From: JBMYRH01 sp049602155
Lineage (GTDB): Bacteria > Myxococcota_A > UBA9042 > PHBI01 > JBMYRH01
Direction: 5' to 3'
DNA length: 64,000 bases
Assembly: GCA_049602155.1 (NCBI GenBank)
Contig: JBMYRH010000002.1
Coordinates: 186,001 to 250,000, forward strand
A program made the position numbers and the translations under genes. Under the pieces are notes generated by a model. It saw only the letters and a list, made by a program, of their open reading frames with translations, was not told the DNA's origin and made no database searches. This document shows positions 17,456-26,325 of this stretch, one piece after another (the first letter of the stretch is position 1; each line of letters starts with the position of its first letter).

Positions 17456-18753
17456 TAGTTGGCTCCCTGGGTCATGGGGCGGCCGAGCACGCAGGCGAGG
17501 CGTTCAGGGACCAGGATGCGGCGTGCGACGCGCTGGACGTCGTCGCATGTCACCTTTCGAAGTGCCTCGACGCGGCCGAAGAAGCGATCGATATCGCCAG
17601 AGGTGACCGCGTTATCACCCAAGGCGGTGGCTCGGTTACCCGTGTCCGAGAGCTGACGCCAGAAGTTCACCTCGAGGCTGTTCTTCGCTTTGAGGAGTTC
17701 GCGCTCTGTGATCCCCTCTTCGAGGACCTTGGTGATCACCTCGTCGATGACGACCTCAGCCTCTGCAAAGGTGTGGTCTGGGCGCATATGCACCCCGAAT
17801 TCGTAGAGCCCTGGGTAGCGCCACGCGGGGATCCATCCACCGCAGGACGTCGCGAGCTCATCTTCGATGACCAGGCGCTTGTAGAGCCTAGAGCTCTCGC
17901 CACCGGTCAGGACTTCATCCAAGATCTGGAGCGCAGCGTGATCGTCGTCGACGCCGCTGACCGCGTGCCACCCATAAATGCCGCGCTCGGCGGAGAGCTC
18001 CAGCTCGAGCTCGGCGCGATGCGGGCCGCTCGGTGTCACCTCTGCAGGTGTCCCGGCGTCAGGCAGCTCCTGGGCCTTGAGGTGGCCGTAGTAGCTCTCG
18101 ATCACCCTGAGGACCTCGTCGGTCTCGACGTCCCCGACCACGACCACGGTGGCGTTGTTCGGCGCATAATAACGTCGATAGAAGTCGAAGCAGTCCTCGA
18201 GGGTGATCGCGCGAATGTCTTCCATCCAACCGATGGTCGGCCAGCTGTAGGGGTGGTCGCCGTAAGCGATCTTGTAGAGGCGCTCATAGAGGGTGCCATC
18301 GGGATCGTTATCGACCCGCAGGAGGCGCTCGTTCACCACCACCTCGCGCTCACTCTCGAGCTGATCGTGGTTCAGGATCATGTTCTCCATGCGATCGGAT
18401 TCGAGCTTGCACACCAAGTCGAGCGAGCCAGCGGGCAACTTCTCGCGGTAGTAAGTCCAATCCACCCAAGTGGCGGCGTTCGTCTGCGCGCCGGCGGCCT
18501 CCATCACGCGATCGAATTCCCCTTCGGCCATGGTCTTGGTCGCTTTGAACATCAAGTGCTCAAAGAGGTGGGCCATCCCGGTGCGGCCGGGCTGCTCGTG
18601 GCGGGAGCCGACCCCGAACCATGTCTGATACGAGAACACAGGCGCGCGGTGATCTTCCCAGATGATGACGGTGAGGCCGTTATGCAGCTTGTAGCGTTCG
18701 ACCCGAATCTCGCCAAATACGTGCTCGCCGGTCTTGTGGACTGAGTGACCCAC
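17455..18753 (-). CDS. M16 zinc peptidase, catalytic subunit
   Basis: The 432-residue product holds the inverted zinc motif HLFEH near residue 60 (GMAHLFEHLMFKATK) and the distal glutamate region ESEREVVVNERL near 137. It belongs to the pitrilysin/mitochondrial-processing-peptidase family M16B. The GTG at 18753 is chosen because GGAGG lies 5 nt upstream. It forms a two-gene operon with the HxxEH-lacking partner. Without a signal peptide it is probably cytoplasmic; substrates are unknown. Confidence 0.94.
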   Translation of the reverse strand: MGHSVHKTGEHVFGEIRVERYKLHNGLTVIIWEDHRAPVFSYQTWFGVGSRHEQPGRTGMAHLFEHLMFKATKTMAEGEFDRVMEAAGAQTNAATWVDWTYYREKLPAGSLDLVCKLESDRMENMILNHDQLESEREVVVNERLLRVDNDPDGTLYERLYKIAYGDHPYSWPTIGWMEDIRAITLEDCFDFYRRYYAPNNATVVVVGDVETDEVLRVIESYYGHLKAQELPDAGTPAEVTPSGPHRAELELELSAERGIYGWHAVSGVDDDHAALQILDEVLTGGESSRLYKRLVIEDELATSCGGWIPAWRYPGLYEFGVHMRPDHTFAEAEVVIDEVITKVLEEGITERELLKAKNSLEVNFWRQLSDTGNRATALGDNAVTSGDIDRFFGRVEALRKVTCDDVQRVARRILVPERLACVLGRPMTQGAN

Positions 18754-18778
18754 GGACACCTCCCTTGATGGAGTTCGG

Positions 18779-18807
18779 ACCCTAACGCGGGCCCTGTCGA
18801 CGGACAA
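18779..18807 (-). promoter_or_regulatory. Candidate promoter of the M16 operon
   Basis: Minus strand TTGTCC (18807-18802) and TAGGGT (18784-18779) are 17 nt apart, upstream of the GGAGG site and GTG at 18753. Confidence 0.45.
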
Positions 18808-18834
18808 CCATGAACTTGGGCAGCTGACGTCCGC

Positions 18835-18863
18835 TTTTCAAGGCTGCGCTTTGCCACTAAGGT
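18835..18863 (+). promoter_or_regulatory. Candidate promoter of the ArsA-like ATPase (leaderless)
   Basis: TTTTCA at 18835-18840 and TAAGGT at 18858-18863 are 17 nt apart. The -10 ends 8 nt before the ATG at 18872, so transcription would begin at or next to the start codon. Confidence 0.4.
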
Positions 18864-18871
18864 CCTACGTC

Positions 18872-19834
18872 ATGTCTGCGCGGTTTTTAGAGAAGCGCTT
18901 CGTGATCGTCGCGGGTAAGGGCGGTGTCGGCAAGAGCACAGTGTGCGCCGCGCTCGGTCTGGCGGCGGCGCGTGCGGGTCGTAAGACGATCATCACTGAG
19001 CTAAACACTCAGGAGAAGATCCCGCACCTCTTTGGCAAGCCTCCCAGCGGTTCGCGCCCGGCGGAGGTCGCGCCGAACCTCTACAGCATGAACATCCAGC
19101 CCGAGCCGGCTCTGCACGAGTACGCGATCCGCAAGGTTCGCTTTGAGCGCGTCTACAAGGCCGTCTTTGAGCAAGAGGCGGTCAAGCGACTCCTGCGGAT
19201 GTTGCCCGGCGCGACGGAGCTGCTCGTGTTGGGGAAGGCGTTCGATCTCGAGCGCGACCGTGACCGCAACGGCAAGCCCGACTGGGACATGGTGATTGTG
19301 GATGCCCCGGCGACGGGCCATGGGGTGAGCCTCTTGCGCCTGCCGCAGACCTTGCTGGAGGTTGTCCCGACTGGCCCGATGGCCGATGAGACGAGGGCTA
19401 TGCGGGACCTCTTGACCGATCCGGTGCGGACGATGATGCACGTGGTGGCGCTCCCAGAGGAGATGCCCGTGCGCGAGACATTTGACCTCATGGAGCAGGT
19501 CGAGACGGTGCTCCAGATCCCGAAGGGCTTCCTGTTCATCAACGGTGTGTGGCCCGAGGTCGCCGACCCAGAGACGCTTGATACGGCAGCGCGCGTCGGC
19601 GACGCGTCGGGGGGCTCCGACCCCGTGCTCTCCGGCGCGATGTCCTGCCTCAACGCTCAAGTTCAGCGGCGGCGCTTCCAAGAGCCGTACATCCAAGAGC
19701 TCCGTGACGGGATCGACATGCCGATTATCGAGCTGCCCTTTCTCTTCCGCCGGGAGTTCACCGAAGAGGCGATTGAGACTCTGAGTGAGCGTTGCGTCGA
19801 GGCCATCGAGGCCATCGAGGCTGACGTCTCCTGA
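18872..19834 (+). CDS. ArsA/GET3-family ATPase
   Basis: The 320-residue protein has the deviant Walker A GKGGVGKST near residue 17 and the switch-II signature DAPATGHGVSLLRLPQ, both hallmarks of the ArsA/GET3 branch of P-loop ATPases. It is a single ATPase unit, unlike the fused two-domain ArsA of arsenite pumps, and no arsB or arsR gene is near. Single-domain bacterial members occur widely in Myxococcota and Actinobacteria with poorly known roles. It is divergent from the M16 operon across 118 bp. The ATG at 18872 is preferred to an upstream TTG. Confidence 0.92.
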   Translation: MSARFLEKRFVIVAGKGGVGKSTVCAALGLAAARAGRKTIITELNTQEKIPHLFGKPPSGSRPAEVAPNLYSMNIQPEPALHEYAIRKVRFERVYKAVFEQEAVKRLLRMLPGATELLVLGKAFDLERDRDRNGKPDWDMVIVDAPATGHGVSLLRLPQTLLEVVPTGPMADETRAMRDLLTDPVRTMMHVVALPEEMPVRETFDLMEQVETVLQIPKGFLFINGVWPEVADPETLDTAARVGDASGGSDPVLSGAMSCLNAQVQRRRFQEPYIQELRDGIDMPIIELPFLFRREFTEEAIETLSERCVEAIEAIEADVS

Positions 19835-19857
19835 GACTGGGCGAAGCTTGAGTGGCC

Positions 19858-19886
19858 TTGTCAACGCGGCATCCATGCGCTAATCG
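19858..19886 (+). promoter_or_regulatory. Candidate promoter of the CBM9-like lipoprotein
   Basis: TTGTCA at 19858-19863 and TAATCG at 19881-19886 are 17 nt apart, with an AGGAG site at 19903-19907 before the ATG at 19915. Confidence 0.5.
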
Positions 19887-19914
19887 CTCGGTGCCTCGTT
19901 TCAGGAGCCTCTCG

Positions 19915-21432
19915 ATGATCCGTCGTCTCCTCTTGCTCGCCTTATTGACCGTGCTCGTGATGCCAGCCGGTTGTAAAAAGCCCCGTAAACAGGTGCTCAG
20001 CAGTGAGCAGCGTGACGAAGTCCGAGGAGCGATCAGCACCTCTGCGACGACGCCTCAGGTGGTTTTGGATGCCAACTTTGACGGCAAGGTTCGCTTAGTC
20101 GGCTACGATATGACCTCCCAGACCGTGAAGGCCGGGGAGACCTTTGAGATCACCTGGCACTGGGAAGCGCTCGCTGATCTCAAGGGTGATTGGAAGATCT
20201 TCGTTCACTTCGAGTCCCCCGGGCGCAAGCGCACGGTGCACGATCATCAGCCCGTGGCAGAGCTCCACCCGATGAAGAAGTGGAAGAAGGGTGAGTTCAT
20301 CAAAGACACGCAGCGCATCCGTGTCTCAAAGGACTTCCCGAACGGCATCGCGCGGATCTTCATCGGCGTCTTTGACGAGCGTGCGTGGTCAGAGCGCAGC
20401 CAGAACATCCGGATGGCAGTCACGAACAAAGAGGCGGTCAAGGGGAGCGTCGACAAGGACAACCGCGTCCAAGCGGTGCAGCTCACGATCACCGGCAGCA
20501 AGGCCGGCAAGGGCGGCAAGAAGCAGGGCGCTGCAGCAGATCGCAGAGCGAAGCGACCCAGCAAGCTCGTCGTCTACCGTGCCTCGGAGGCCCCGACGAT
20601 CGACGGCAAGCTTGGCGAGGCCGACTGGCGCAAGGCGCGCCCGACCAAGGCGCTCGGGACCCCTGATGGTCGCTCGCTTGGGCCGCGTCACCTGACGCAG
20701 TTTCGCGCGATGTGGGACGACTCATTCCTCTACATCGCAGCCTCGTGTCGCGATGACGACATCTACAACGACAAGACAGGGCGTGACGCTACGCTCTGGG
20801 AGCAAGACGTCGTCGAGGTCTACTTAGACCCCGGTAAAGACGGCAAGGACTACATTGAGATTCAGGTCTCACCGGCGGAGCAGCTCTTTGACGCTGTGTT
20901 CGCGACCCACCGCAACCCGAAGTGGCAAGAGGCTGCGAAGGCCCTCGACATCAAGGGGATGGTGGCCAAGGTCGAGGTGGATGGGTCGCTGAATCAGCGG
21001 GCTGATGCAGAGGCTGACCGTCGCTGGACGATGGAGATGAAGATCCCGTGGGCTGAGCTCCCCGGCGTCACAGGCCCCCCGGCTGACGGCGCTGTGTGGG
21101 CGGCGAACTTCTACCGAATCGACGTGAAGAGCCCGAAGCGGGCCGGCTTCATGGGAGCATGGTCTCCTGCGGGTGGTGACTTCCATAACACCAAGGGCTT
21201 TGGCTCGTTCCTGTTCAAGAATTCCGAGCCGCCGTCCTTGAAGCGAGGACCCGCTGTAGGTCCTGGAGGCGGAGCCGCTGGTGTCAAAGCTGCGAAGCCC
21301 GGGCTCGTGCCCAAGCTCAAGTCGCCGACGACGAAGGTTGAGGGGCCCTCAGGCCTCAAGCTCGCACCGAAGGGCAAGGCGCCGCAGCTCCCTGCGGGAC
21401 CGACCGCGCCCTCCAAGCCCACTGGTAAGTAG
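19915..21432 (+). CDS. Lipoprotein with C-terminal CBM9-like domain
   Basis: The 505-residue product begins with a lipoprotein signal (LLALLTVLVMPAGC). A first beta domain at about 45-190 (VRLVGYDMTSQTVKAGETF, WKIFVHFESPGR) is followed by a Lys-rich linker. A carbohydrate-binding family 9-like domain lies at about 220-425 (APTIDGKLGEADWRKARP, DDSFLYIAASCRDDDIY, WEQDVVEVYLDPGKDGKDY, MEMKIPWAEL). The last 80 residues are Pro/Lys/Gly-rich. CBM9-like domains bind sugar chain ends or occur in surface proteins; no catalytic domain is present. AGGAG lies 7 nt before the ATG. mazG follows after 2 nt. Confidence 0.85.
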   Translation: MIRRLLLLALLTVLVMPAGCKKPRKQVLSSEQRDEVRGAISTSATTPQVVLDANFDGKVRLVGYDMTSQTVKAGETFEITWHWEALADLKGDWKIFVHFESPGRKRTVHDHQPVAELHPMKKWKKGEFIKDTQRIRVSKDFPNGIARIFIGVFDERAWSERSQNIRMAVTNKEAVKGSVDKDNRVQAVQLTITGSKAGKGGKKQGAAADRRAKRPSKLVVYRASEAPTIDGKLGEADWRKARPTKALGTPDGRSLGPRHLTQFRAMWDDSFLYIAASCRDDDIYNDKTGRDATLWEQDVVEVYLDPGKDGKDYIEIQVSPAEQLFDAVFATHRNPKWQEAAKALDIKGMVAKVEVDGSLNQRADAEADRRWTMEMKIPWAELPGVTGPPADGAVWAANFYRIDVKSPKRAGFMGAWSPAGGDFHNTKGFGSFLFKNSEPPSLKRGPAVGPGGGAAGVKAAKPGLVPKLKSPTTKVEGPSGLKLAPKGKAPQLPAGPTAPSKPTGK

Positions 21433-21434
21433 CC

Positions 21435-22217
21435 GTGCGCGAGCCAGGGCTCGACCGTCTCGCCGAGATTATGCAGCGCCTGCGTGCTGAGGACGGCTGC
21501 CCATGGGATCGTGAGCAGACCCTCGAGTCCCTCAAGCCCTTCCTCCTGGAGGAGTCGTACGAGGTCCTTGAGGTCATGGCAGATGCAGAGCCTGATGCGC
21601 ACCGCGAAGAGCTGGGTGACCTCCTCTTTCAGATCGTCTTCCAAGCGCAATTGCGGCATGAGGCTGGCGGCTTTCAGCTCGCCGATGTGGTGGACGGTAT
21701 CTGTGACAAGCTCACGAGGCGGCACCCTCACGTCTTCGGGGGAGAGGATGTAGGCGACATTGCCTCTGTCGCGCGTCGTTGGGATGAGCTGAAAGCAGCG
21801 GAAGGCAAAGGTGACATTACGGATGTCCCTAAGGCGCTCCCAGCGCTGAGCCGCGCCGCGAAGGTCGGCAAGAAGGCCGCGAAGGTCGGCTTTGATTGGC
21901 CAGAGATCGCTGGACCGCTGGCCAAGCTCCAGGAAGAGGTCGATGAGCTTGGAGCGGCAGTCGCACACGAGAGCGCTGATCGCGTCGCGGACGAACTCGG
22001 TGACGTCCTCTTCGCAGCTGTGAACGTCGCTAGGCACGCAGCGGTTGATCCAGAGCTCGCGTTGCGGCGCACAACAGAGCGTTTTCTGGAGCGATTCCAG
22101 TGGGTCAGAAACACTCTCAGGGAGCAGGGCGTTGAGCTGGGACGCGATGACGTCTCACTCGAGACCCTCGACACCCTCTGGGAGGAGGCCAAGCGCACCT
22201 GTGACCGACCCCGCTGA
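21435..22217 (+). CDS. mazG: Nucleoside triphosphate pyrophosphohydrolase MazG
   Basis: MazG hydrolyses (d)NTPs to monophosphate and pyrophosphate and lowers damaged nucleotides and (p)ppGpp-related stress. The 260-residue product has two all-alpha MazG units, the first with RAEDGCPWDREQT and metal-binding EESYEVLE near residues 35-42, then EELGDLLFQIVFQA; the second with KLQEEVDELGAAV and ADELGDVLFAAVN. This is the full two-domain length of Escherichia MazG. GTG start at 21435. It overlaps murJ by 17 nt. Confidence 0.95.
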   Translation: MREPGLDRLAEIMQRLRAEDGCPWDREQTLESLKPFLLEESYEVLEVMADAEPDAHREELGDLLFQIVFQAQLRHEAGGFQLADVVDGICDKLTRRHPHVFGGEDVGDIASVARRWDELKAAEGKGDITDVPKALPALSRAAKVGKKAAKVGFDWPEIAGPLAKLQEEVDELGAAVAHESADRVADELGDVLFAAVNVARHAAVDPELALRRTTERFLERFQWVRNTLREQGVELGRDDVSLETLDTLWEEAKRTCDRPR

Positions 22218-23799
22218 CCAGCGCCAAGACGTCCGAAGTTCTCTGCTGCGCTCCGCGAGCGTGATGACCGTGATGACGTTGCTGAGCCGCGTCTTGGGCT
22301 TGGTTCGAGAGCAGGTCAGGGCTCTATACCTGGGGACCAGCTCGTCGTCGGATGCGTTTGGTTTGGCCGCGACCATCCCGAACCTATTTCGTCGACTGCT
22401 GGCCGAAGGTGCGATGACCGCCGCCTTTGTGCCCGTCTTTGCGGAGTACTTGAAGCGCGGCGATGAAGAGGCGACCCGCGCATTTCTGTCACGCTTCGTG
22501 ACGCTGCTCACGATGGTCGTGGTGGGGCTCGCCATGATCGGGGTGCTGATCACGCCTTGGCTGATCGAGACCTTCTTCTCTTCGGAATTTAGAAACGTCC
22601 CGGGGAAAGTGCAGCTGACGATTTGGCTGACACAGCTGATGTGGCCCTACCTCTCGCTGGTCAGCGTCGCTGCGGTGATTCAGGCCATCTTGAACACAGA
22701 GAAGATCTTCGCGCCCTCGGCGTTCACGCCCGTGTTGCTCAATCTGTGCATTATTGGCTGTGGTGTCGCGTTCGCGGAGTCCATGCCGGATCCGGCCTTC
22801 GCCCTCATCGCCGGCTTCCTGCTCGGCGGAGTGGTCCAGATCGCCTTTCAGGTCCCCTTCTTGTTGCGCTGGACCCAGGTGCGCTTTGGCCCTGACTTTC
22901 GGGTCTTTGGCCCGGGCGTCCGTCGGGTGCTGTGGGTCATGGTCCCGGGGATCTGGGGCGCCGGAATTTATCAGATCAACGTCTTCGTGAGTCAGCTCAT
23001 CGCGTCGTCGCTCGAGGGGGGCTCAATCGCGTCCCTACAGTATGGGATCCGACTGCAAGAGTTGGTCTTAGGGCTCTTCGTGGTCTCCGTCGCCCAGGTC
23101 ATCCTGCCTACGCTGAGTCACCAGACGGCTGAGGGGGATGACGAAGGCGTGCGGGACACCTTGGCTTACGCCATTCGGCTGATGGCCTACGTCACGTTGC
23201 CTTCGACTGTGGTGCTCGTGCTCTTGGGATCACCGATCATCAGGCTCCTCTTTGAGTTTGGTGCCTTTGACGCTGAGTCCACGGCTAAGACGGCCTACGC
23301 GGTGACATTCTATGCCCTTGGCTTGCTCCCGATCGCTTTCGCGCGGGTTCAGGCACAGGTCTTCTTTGCGCATAAAGATCAGAAGACCCCTGCGCTCGTC
23401 GCCGCGGTCGTCGCGCTCGTGAACATTGTGCTCTGCATCACACTCTCTGGGCCACTCGGCCACGGAGGCATCGCCCTCGCTGGCTCCGCCTCAGCCTTGG
23501 TCAACATGGTGCTCTTCGCGGTGTTGCTGCGGCGTAAGATCGGCGTCTTTGGTGGCGCGACGCTCTGGTTCCGCGTGGCGCGGGTGGCCGTCGCGACGGC
23601 CTTCATGGGGAGCGTGCTCTACGGCTACGACCTATTGCGCCCTCACCGCGCTATTGAGAGCCATGGCGTCCTCGCCGTATGGGTGCTGGGCGCTTGTGCG
23701 CTAGGTGCCGCGAGCTACGTGGTCGCGTGCCGCACGCTGCGCGTCGACGAGCTGGGGGGCCTGTGGTCAGCGCTGCGCCGTCGCGGAGCGCGTCGCTAG
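22201..23799 (+). CDS. murJ: Lipid II flippase MurJ
   Basis: MurJ moves lipid II across the inner membrane for peptidoglycan synthesis. The 532-residue product has about 14 hydrophobic helices and the family N-terminus (SASVMTVMTLLSRVLGLVRE), RLLAEGAMTAAFVPVFAEY, and the helix-7/8 region FVVSVAQVILPTLS. The GTG at 22201 gives a normal length and lies within the end of mazG, so the genes are coupled. No mviN-associated kinase domain is fused. Confidence 0.95.
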   Translation: MTDPADQRQDVRSSLLRSASVMTVMTLLSRVLGLVREQVRALYLGTSSSSDAFGLAATIPNLFRRLLAEGAMTAAFVPVFAEYLKRGDEEATRAFLSRFVTLLTMVVVGLAMIGVLITPWLIETFFSSEFRNVPGKVQLTIWLTQLMWPYLSLVSVAAVIQAILNTEKIFAPSAFTPVLLNLCIIGCGVAFAESMPDPAFALIAGFLLGGVVQIAFQVPFLLRWTQVRFGPDFRVFGPGVRRVLWVMVPGIWGAGIYQINVFVSQLIASSLEGGSIASLQYGIRLQELVLGLFVVSVAQVILPTLSHQTAEGDDEGVRDTLAYAIRLMAYVTLPSTVVLVLLGSPIIRLLFEFGAFDAESTAKTAYAVTFYALGLLPIAFARVQAQVFFAHKDQKTPALVAAVVALVNIVLCITLSGPLGHGGIALAGSASALVNMVLFAVLLRRKIGVFGGATLWFRVARVAVATAFMGSVLYGYDLLRPHRAIESHGVLAVWVLGACALGAASYVVACRTLRVDELGGLWSALRRRGARR

Positions 23800-23802
23800 C
23801 CG

Positions 23803-24738
23803 CTACTCGCCGCAGCTTGGTGGGCTCGCATCCAAGCGGTAGGCGGAGAAGAAGCCATCCAAGCAGACCCCAGGGCCGTCAGTGGTCGTCTTGCAGAGGT
23901 AATCCAAGGGGCCAAAGCCGTTAAGGAGCTCCTCCAGGTTGACGTAGGTGTCGTTACAGCCCTTGCACAGGCCAGCGTCCGACACATAGTCCGCCTCAAG
24001 CGGACCGCATGCGTCACTGAAGTCACCGCCGAACAGCAGGCAAGTGCAGGTCCCCAAGAGGTCCTCTTGCCCGATGACGCCGCTGATCACATTGCCGTCG
24101 CTGATCGTGTCGCAGGAGTCCGAGACCTTCGCCTCCAGGACGACCTGCTGGACTGGGATCGCGTGGGGGACGGGGAGCACGGTCGTGCAATTCTTCGGGT
24201 GCATCTCGTCGCCGGCGTAGACGTTGATCGCGCTTTGATCGCTGCCCTTCAAGGTGCAGCCTTCGCGGGGGAAGTTGAAGGTCACGCTGGTGTCTTCTAG
24301 GACGCAGATGCCTCCCTCTTCGCCGACACGTGCGCCGTTGACCGCTCGCACCTGAACGCTGGTCTGGGTGACCTCGGTGACCTCGAAGAGGATGTTGAGC
24401 TCGTAGGCCTCCATGTCGGCGATCCACAGGGGGTTCAGCGTGGAGATGACAGGGTGGACTTCACCATCGAGTGAGGTCAGCCCGAGGCTATCGAAGCGGT
24501 ACCAGGTCCCTACGGACATACAGCTGCATGGACCGGTCAGTTCACCTCCGGAGGCATCGCCGTCTGCGCTCCCCGCGTCCACGTTGGTGATCGGCGTTGA
24601 GGGCTCGTCTCCTGTGTGCCCGGGCTCGCATTCAGCATCGGGGTAGGGGAGGACGTTGTAGGAGTTGTCAGGCTCGTTCCAACAGCCAGCGGCGAGGATG
24701 AGCAGGGACAATGAGAGGATCGTGGCGAGCCGTCGCAT
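23803..24738 (-). CDS. Cysteine-containing lipoprotein of unknown function
   Basis: The 311-residue product has a lipoprotein signal (ATILSLSLLILAAGC) and an acidic Ser/Gly-rich stretch after it. A mature domain with about a dozen cysteines follows (TGPCSCMSVGTWYRFD, LLGTCTCLLFGGDFSDAC, LCKGCNDTYVNLEELL). GGAG lies 6 nt before the ATG at 24738. The frame stays open further upstream to 25260, but that part overlaps the FadL gene and lacks support. The family is not one I recognise; it is probably anchored in the outer membrane. Confidence 0.8.
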   Translation of the reverse strand: MRRLATILSLSLLILAAGCWNEPDNSYNVLPYPDAECEPGHTGDEPSTPITNVDAGSADGDASGGELTGPCSCMSVGTWYRFDSLGLTSLDGEVHPVISTLNPLWIADMEAYELNILFEVTEVTQTSVQVRAVNGARVGEEGGICVLEDTSVTFNFPREGCTLKGSDQSAINVYAGDEMHPKNCTTVLPVPHAIPVQQVVLEAKVSDSCDTISDGNVISGVIGQEDLLGTCTCLLFGGDFSDACGPLEADYVSDAGLCKGCNDTYVNLEELLNGFGPLDYLCKTTTDGPGVCLDGFFSAYRLDASPPSCGE

Positions 24739-24753
24739 GGGGGTCTCCGCGGG

Positions 24754-24783
24754 GGGACAAAGGGCTGACAACGAGGCTGTCAA
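24754..24783 (-). promoter_or_regulatory. Weak candidate promoter of the 23.8-24.7 kb lipoprotein
   Basis: A perfect TTGACA (minus, 24783-24778) lies 18 nt from TGTCCC (24759-24754); the -10 is poor. Confidence 0.25.
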
Positions 24784-24867
24784 CGGGGCCGACACTTGCA
24801 CAAAGCCGGCGCGTGCGTCAAAAGGTAGACGGTCTTCGCGCCCACGTTCTGAGTCAAGAGAGGCCTC

Positions 24868-26325
24868 ATGGGCACCTGCTCCCGTCTGTTCGCCACTGTC
24901 GTGTTCTCCGTGCTCCTGCTTGTGACCTCCTCGGTGTCGGCGGGCGGCTTTGAGATGCCCGACAACGGTACCCGCGCGCTGGCGCGCGGTGGAGCGTTCA
25001 CAGCCCTCGCCGATGATCTCACGGCGATCGCTCACAACCCTGGCGCGCTCATCAAGCTGAGGGGCTCGAGCGTGCTGTTGAGCAACCATGTCTTCTTCGT
25101 CCACGAGCGCTTCACGCGCGCCGCGACCTTCTTGGAAGAGGACCGCTTTGCCAACGCTGAACTCTACGGGTTGACACCCCTTGAGAAAGTTCAAAATGAA
25201 GCGCCAATCTTCCCGCTCGGTCCCTTCTTGGCGGCCGGCTCGGACTTCGGGCTTGAGCACTTCGTCTTTGCGTTTGCGCTCTATGCACCCAACGCAGCCG
25301 GGGGCGCGAAGTGGCCTGTGACCGGCGGTCAGCGCTACATGCTCACGGAGATGGAGTCGATCCTCTTCTACCTGACGGGCTCCATGGCTTACGGATTCCG
25401 AGACACCTTCGGGGTGGGGCTCTCGGCCCAGGTCGCGATGGCGCCATCCATGCGCATGCAGATGGTGATCGACGGCAGCCCGAACGCGACAAACACGCTC
25501 AATCCATACGCGAGCGCCAACGACGTGGAGGCGATCTTAGAGGTCTCAGACCTCTTCTCCTTCTCTGCCATCCTGGGCGCATGGTGGCGGCCCACGGAGT
25601 CTATCGAGATCGGCGTCTCCGGCCGAGTCGTGCCCGTCATGCTGGACGCGTCTGGAGACTTCCAGCTCCAGAGCGTCCCCTCGCCCCAGACGCAGTTCTC
25701 TGAGGAGCGGCTGGAGGTCACCGACTCATCGTCTCGCATCGAGATGATGCTGGCGCCGACGGCCCGGCTGGGGGTGAGGTATCGGTACGTCGACGATGGC
25801 AAAGAGATCTTCGATATCGAGGCGGACCTCGTCTACGAAGCCTGGTCCGTGATGGACGCGATGGACGTCGAACTCAACGGCATTATCAACCTCTTCGGCG
25901 GGGACAAGGACACCCCGGACACCACCATCCCCCGTCAATGGCGGGACACCCTGAGCGCGCGCTTGGGCAGCACCGTTCGGTTCTTGGAGGGGGGCTCGGT
26001 CTCTTTAGGCGCCTTCTACGAGACCGGCGCAGTCCCACCGAACTACGAGCATATCGACTTCATGTCGTTTGCCCGGGCAGGCGTGAGTGTCGGCTTCGGC
26101 GTGGAGCTCGGGATGTTCCACCTTCAAACCGCGTACATGCATGTCTTCCAAGAGACTCGCGCGGTCTCTGAGGCCCTCGGCAAGGTCTACCAGCAGCGTC
26201 CGCTGAGTCCGTGCCCTGATGACTGCCTCCGGGACACCGAGGGCATCTCGGGGGTCCCGGTGAACGCCGGCATCTTCGAGTCGAGCTACGACATCTTCTC
26301 ACTCTCGGTGGAGACTAAGTTCTAA
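24868..26325 (+). CDS. FadL/TodX-family outer-membrane transport protein
   Basis: FadL-family barrels bring hydrophobic compounds such as fatty acids or hydrocarbons across the outer membrane. The 485-residue product has a signal peptide (LFATVVFSVLLLVTSSVSAG), then the family N-terminus GGFEMPDNGTRALARGGAFT and ALADDLTAIAHNPGAL, which form the plug. Alternating strands follow to an aromatic C-terminus (IFSLSVETKF), as expected for a BAM substrate. GAGAGG lies 4 nt before the ATG. The stop overlaps the next ATG (TAATG). The substrate cannot be told from sequence. Confidence 0.92.
   Translation: MGTCSRLFATVVFSVLLLVTSSVSAGGFEMPDNGTRALARGGAFTALADDLTAIAHNPGALIKLRGSSVLLSNHVFFVHERFTRAATFLEEDRFANAELYGLTPLEKVQNEAPIFPLGPFLAAGSDFGLEHFVFAFALYAPNAAGGAKWPVTGGQRYMLTEMESILFYLTGSMAYGFRDTFGVGLSAQVAMAPSMRMQMVIDGSPNATNTLNPYASANDVEAILEVSDLFSFSAILGAWWRPTESIEIGVSGRVVPVMLDASGDFQLQSVPSPQTQFSEERLEVTDSSSRIEMMLAPTARLGVRYRYVDDGKEIFDIEADLVYEAWSVMDAMDVELNGIINLFGGDKDTPDTTIPRQWRDTLSARLGSTVRFLEGGSVSLGAFYETGAVPPNYEHIDFMSFARAGVSVGFGVELGMFHLQTAYMHVFQETRAVSEALGKVYQQRPLSPCPDDCLRDTEGISGVPVNAGIFESSYDIFSLSVETKF

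Noticed and set aside
17413..18744. 443-codon plus-strand frame opposite the M16 gene
   Set aside because: Antisense to a clear HxxEH peptidase; only a shadow frame.
24739..25260. Upstream extension of the lipoprotein at 23803-24738
   Set aside because: Signal peptide and ribosome binding site place the start at 24738, and the extension overlaps the FadL gene.
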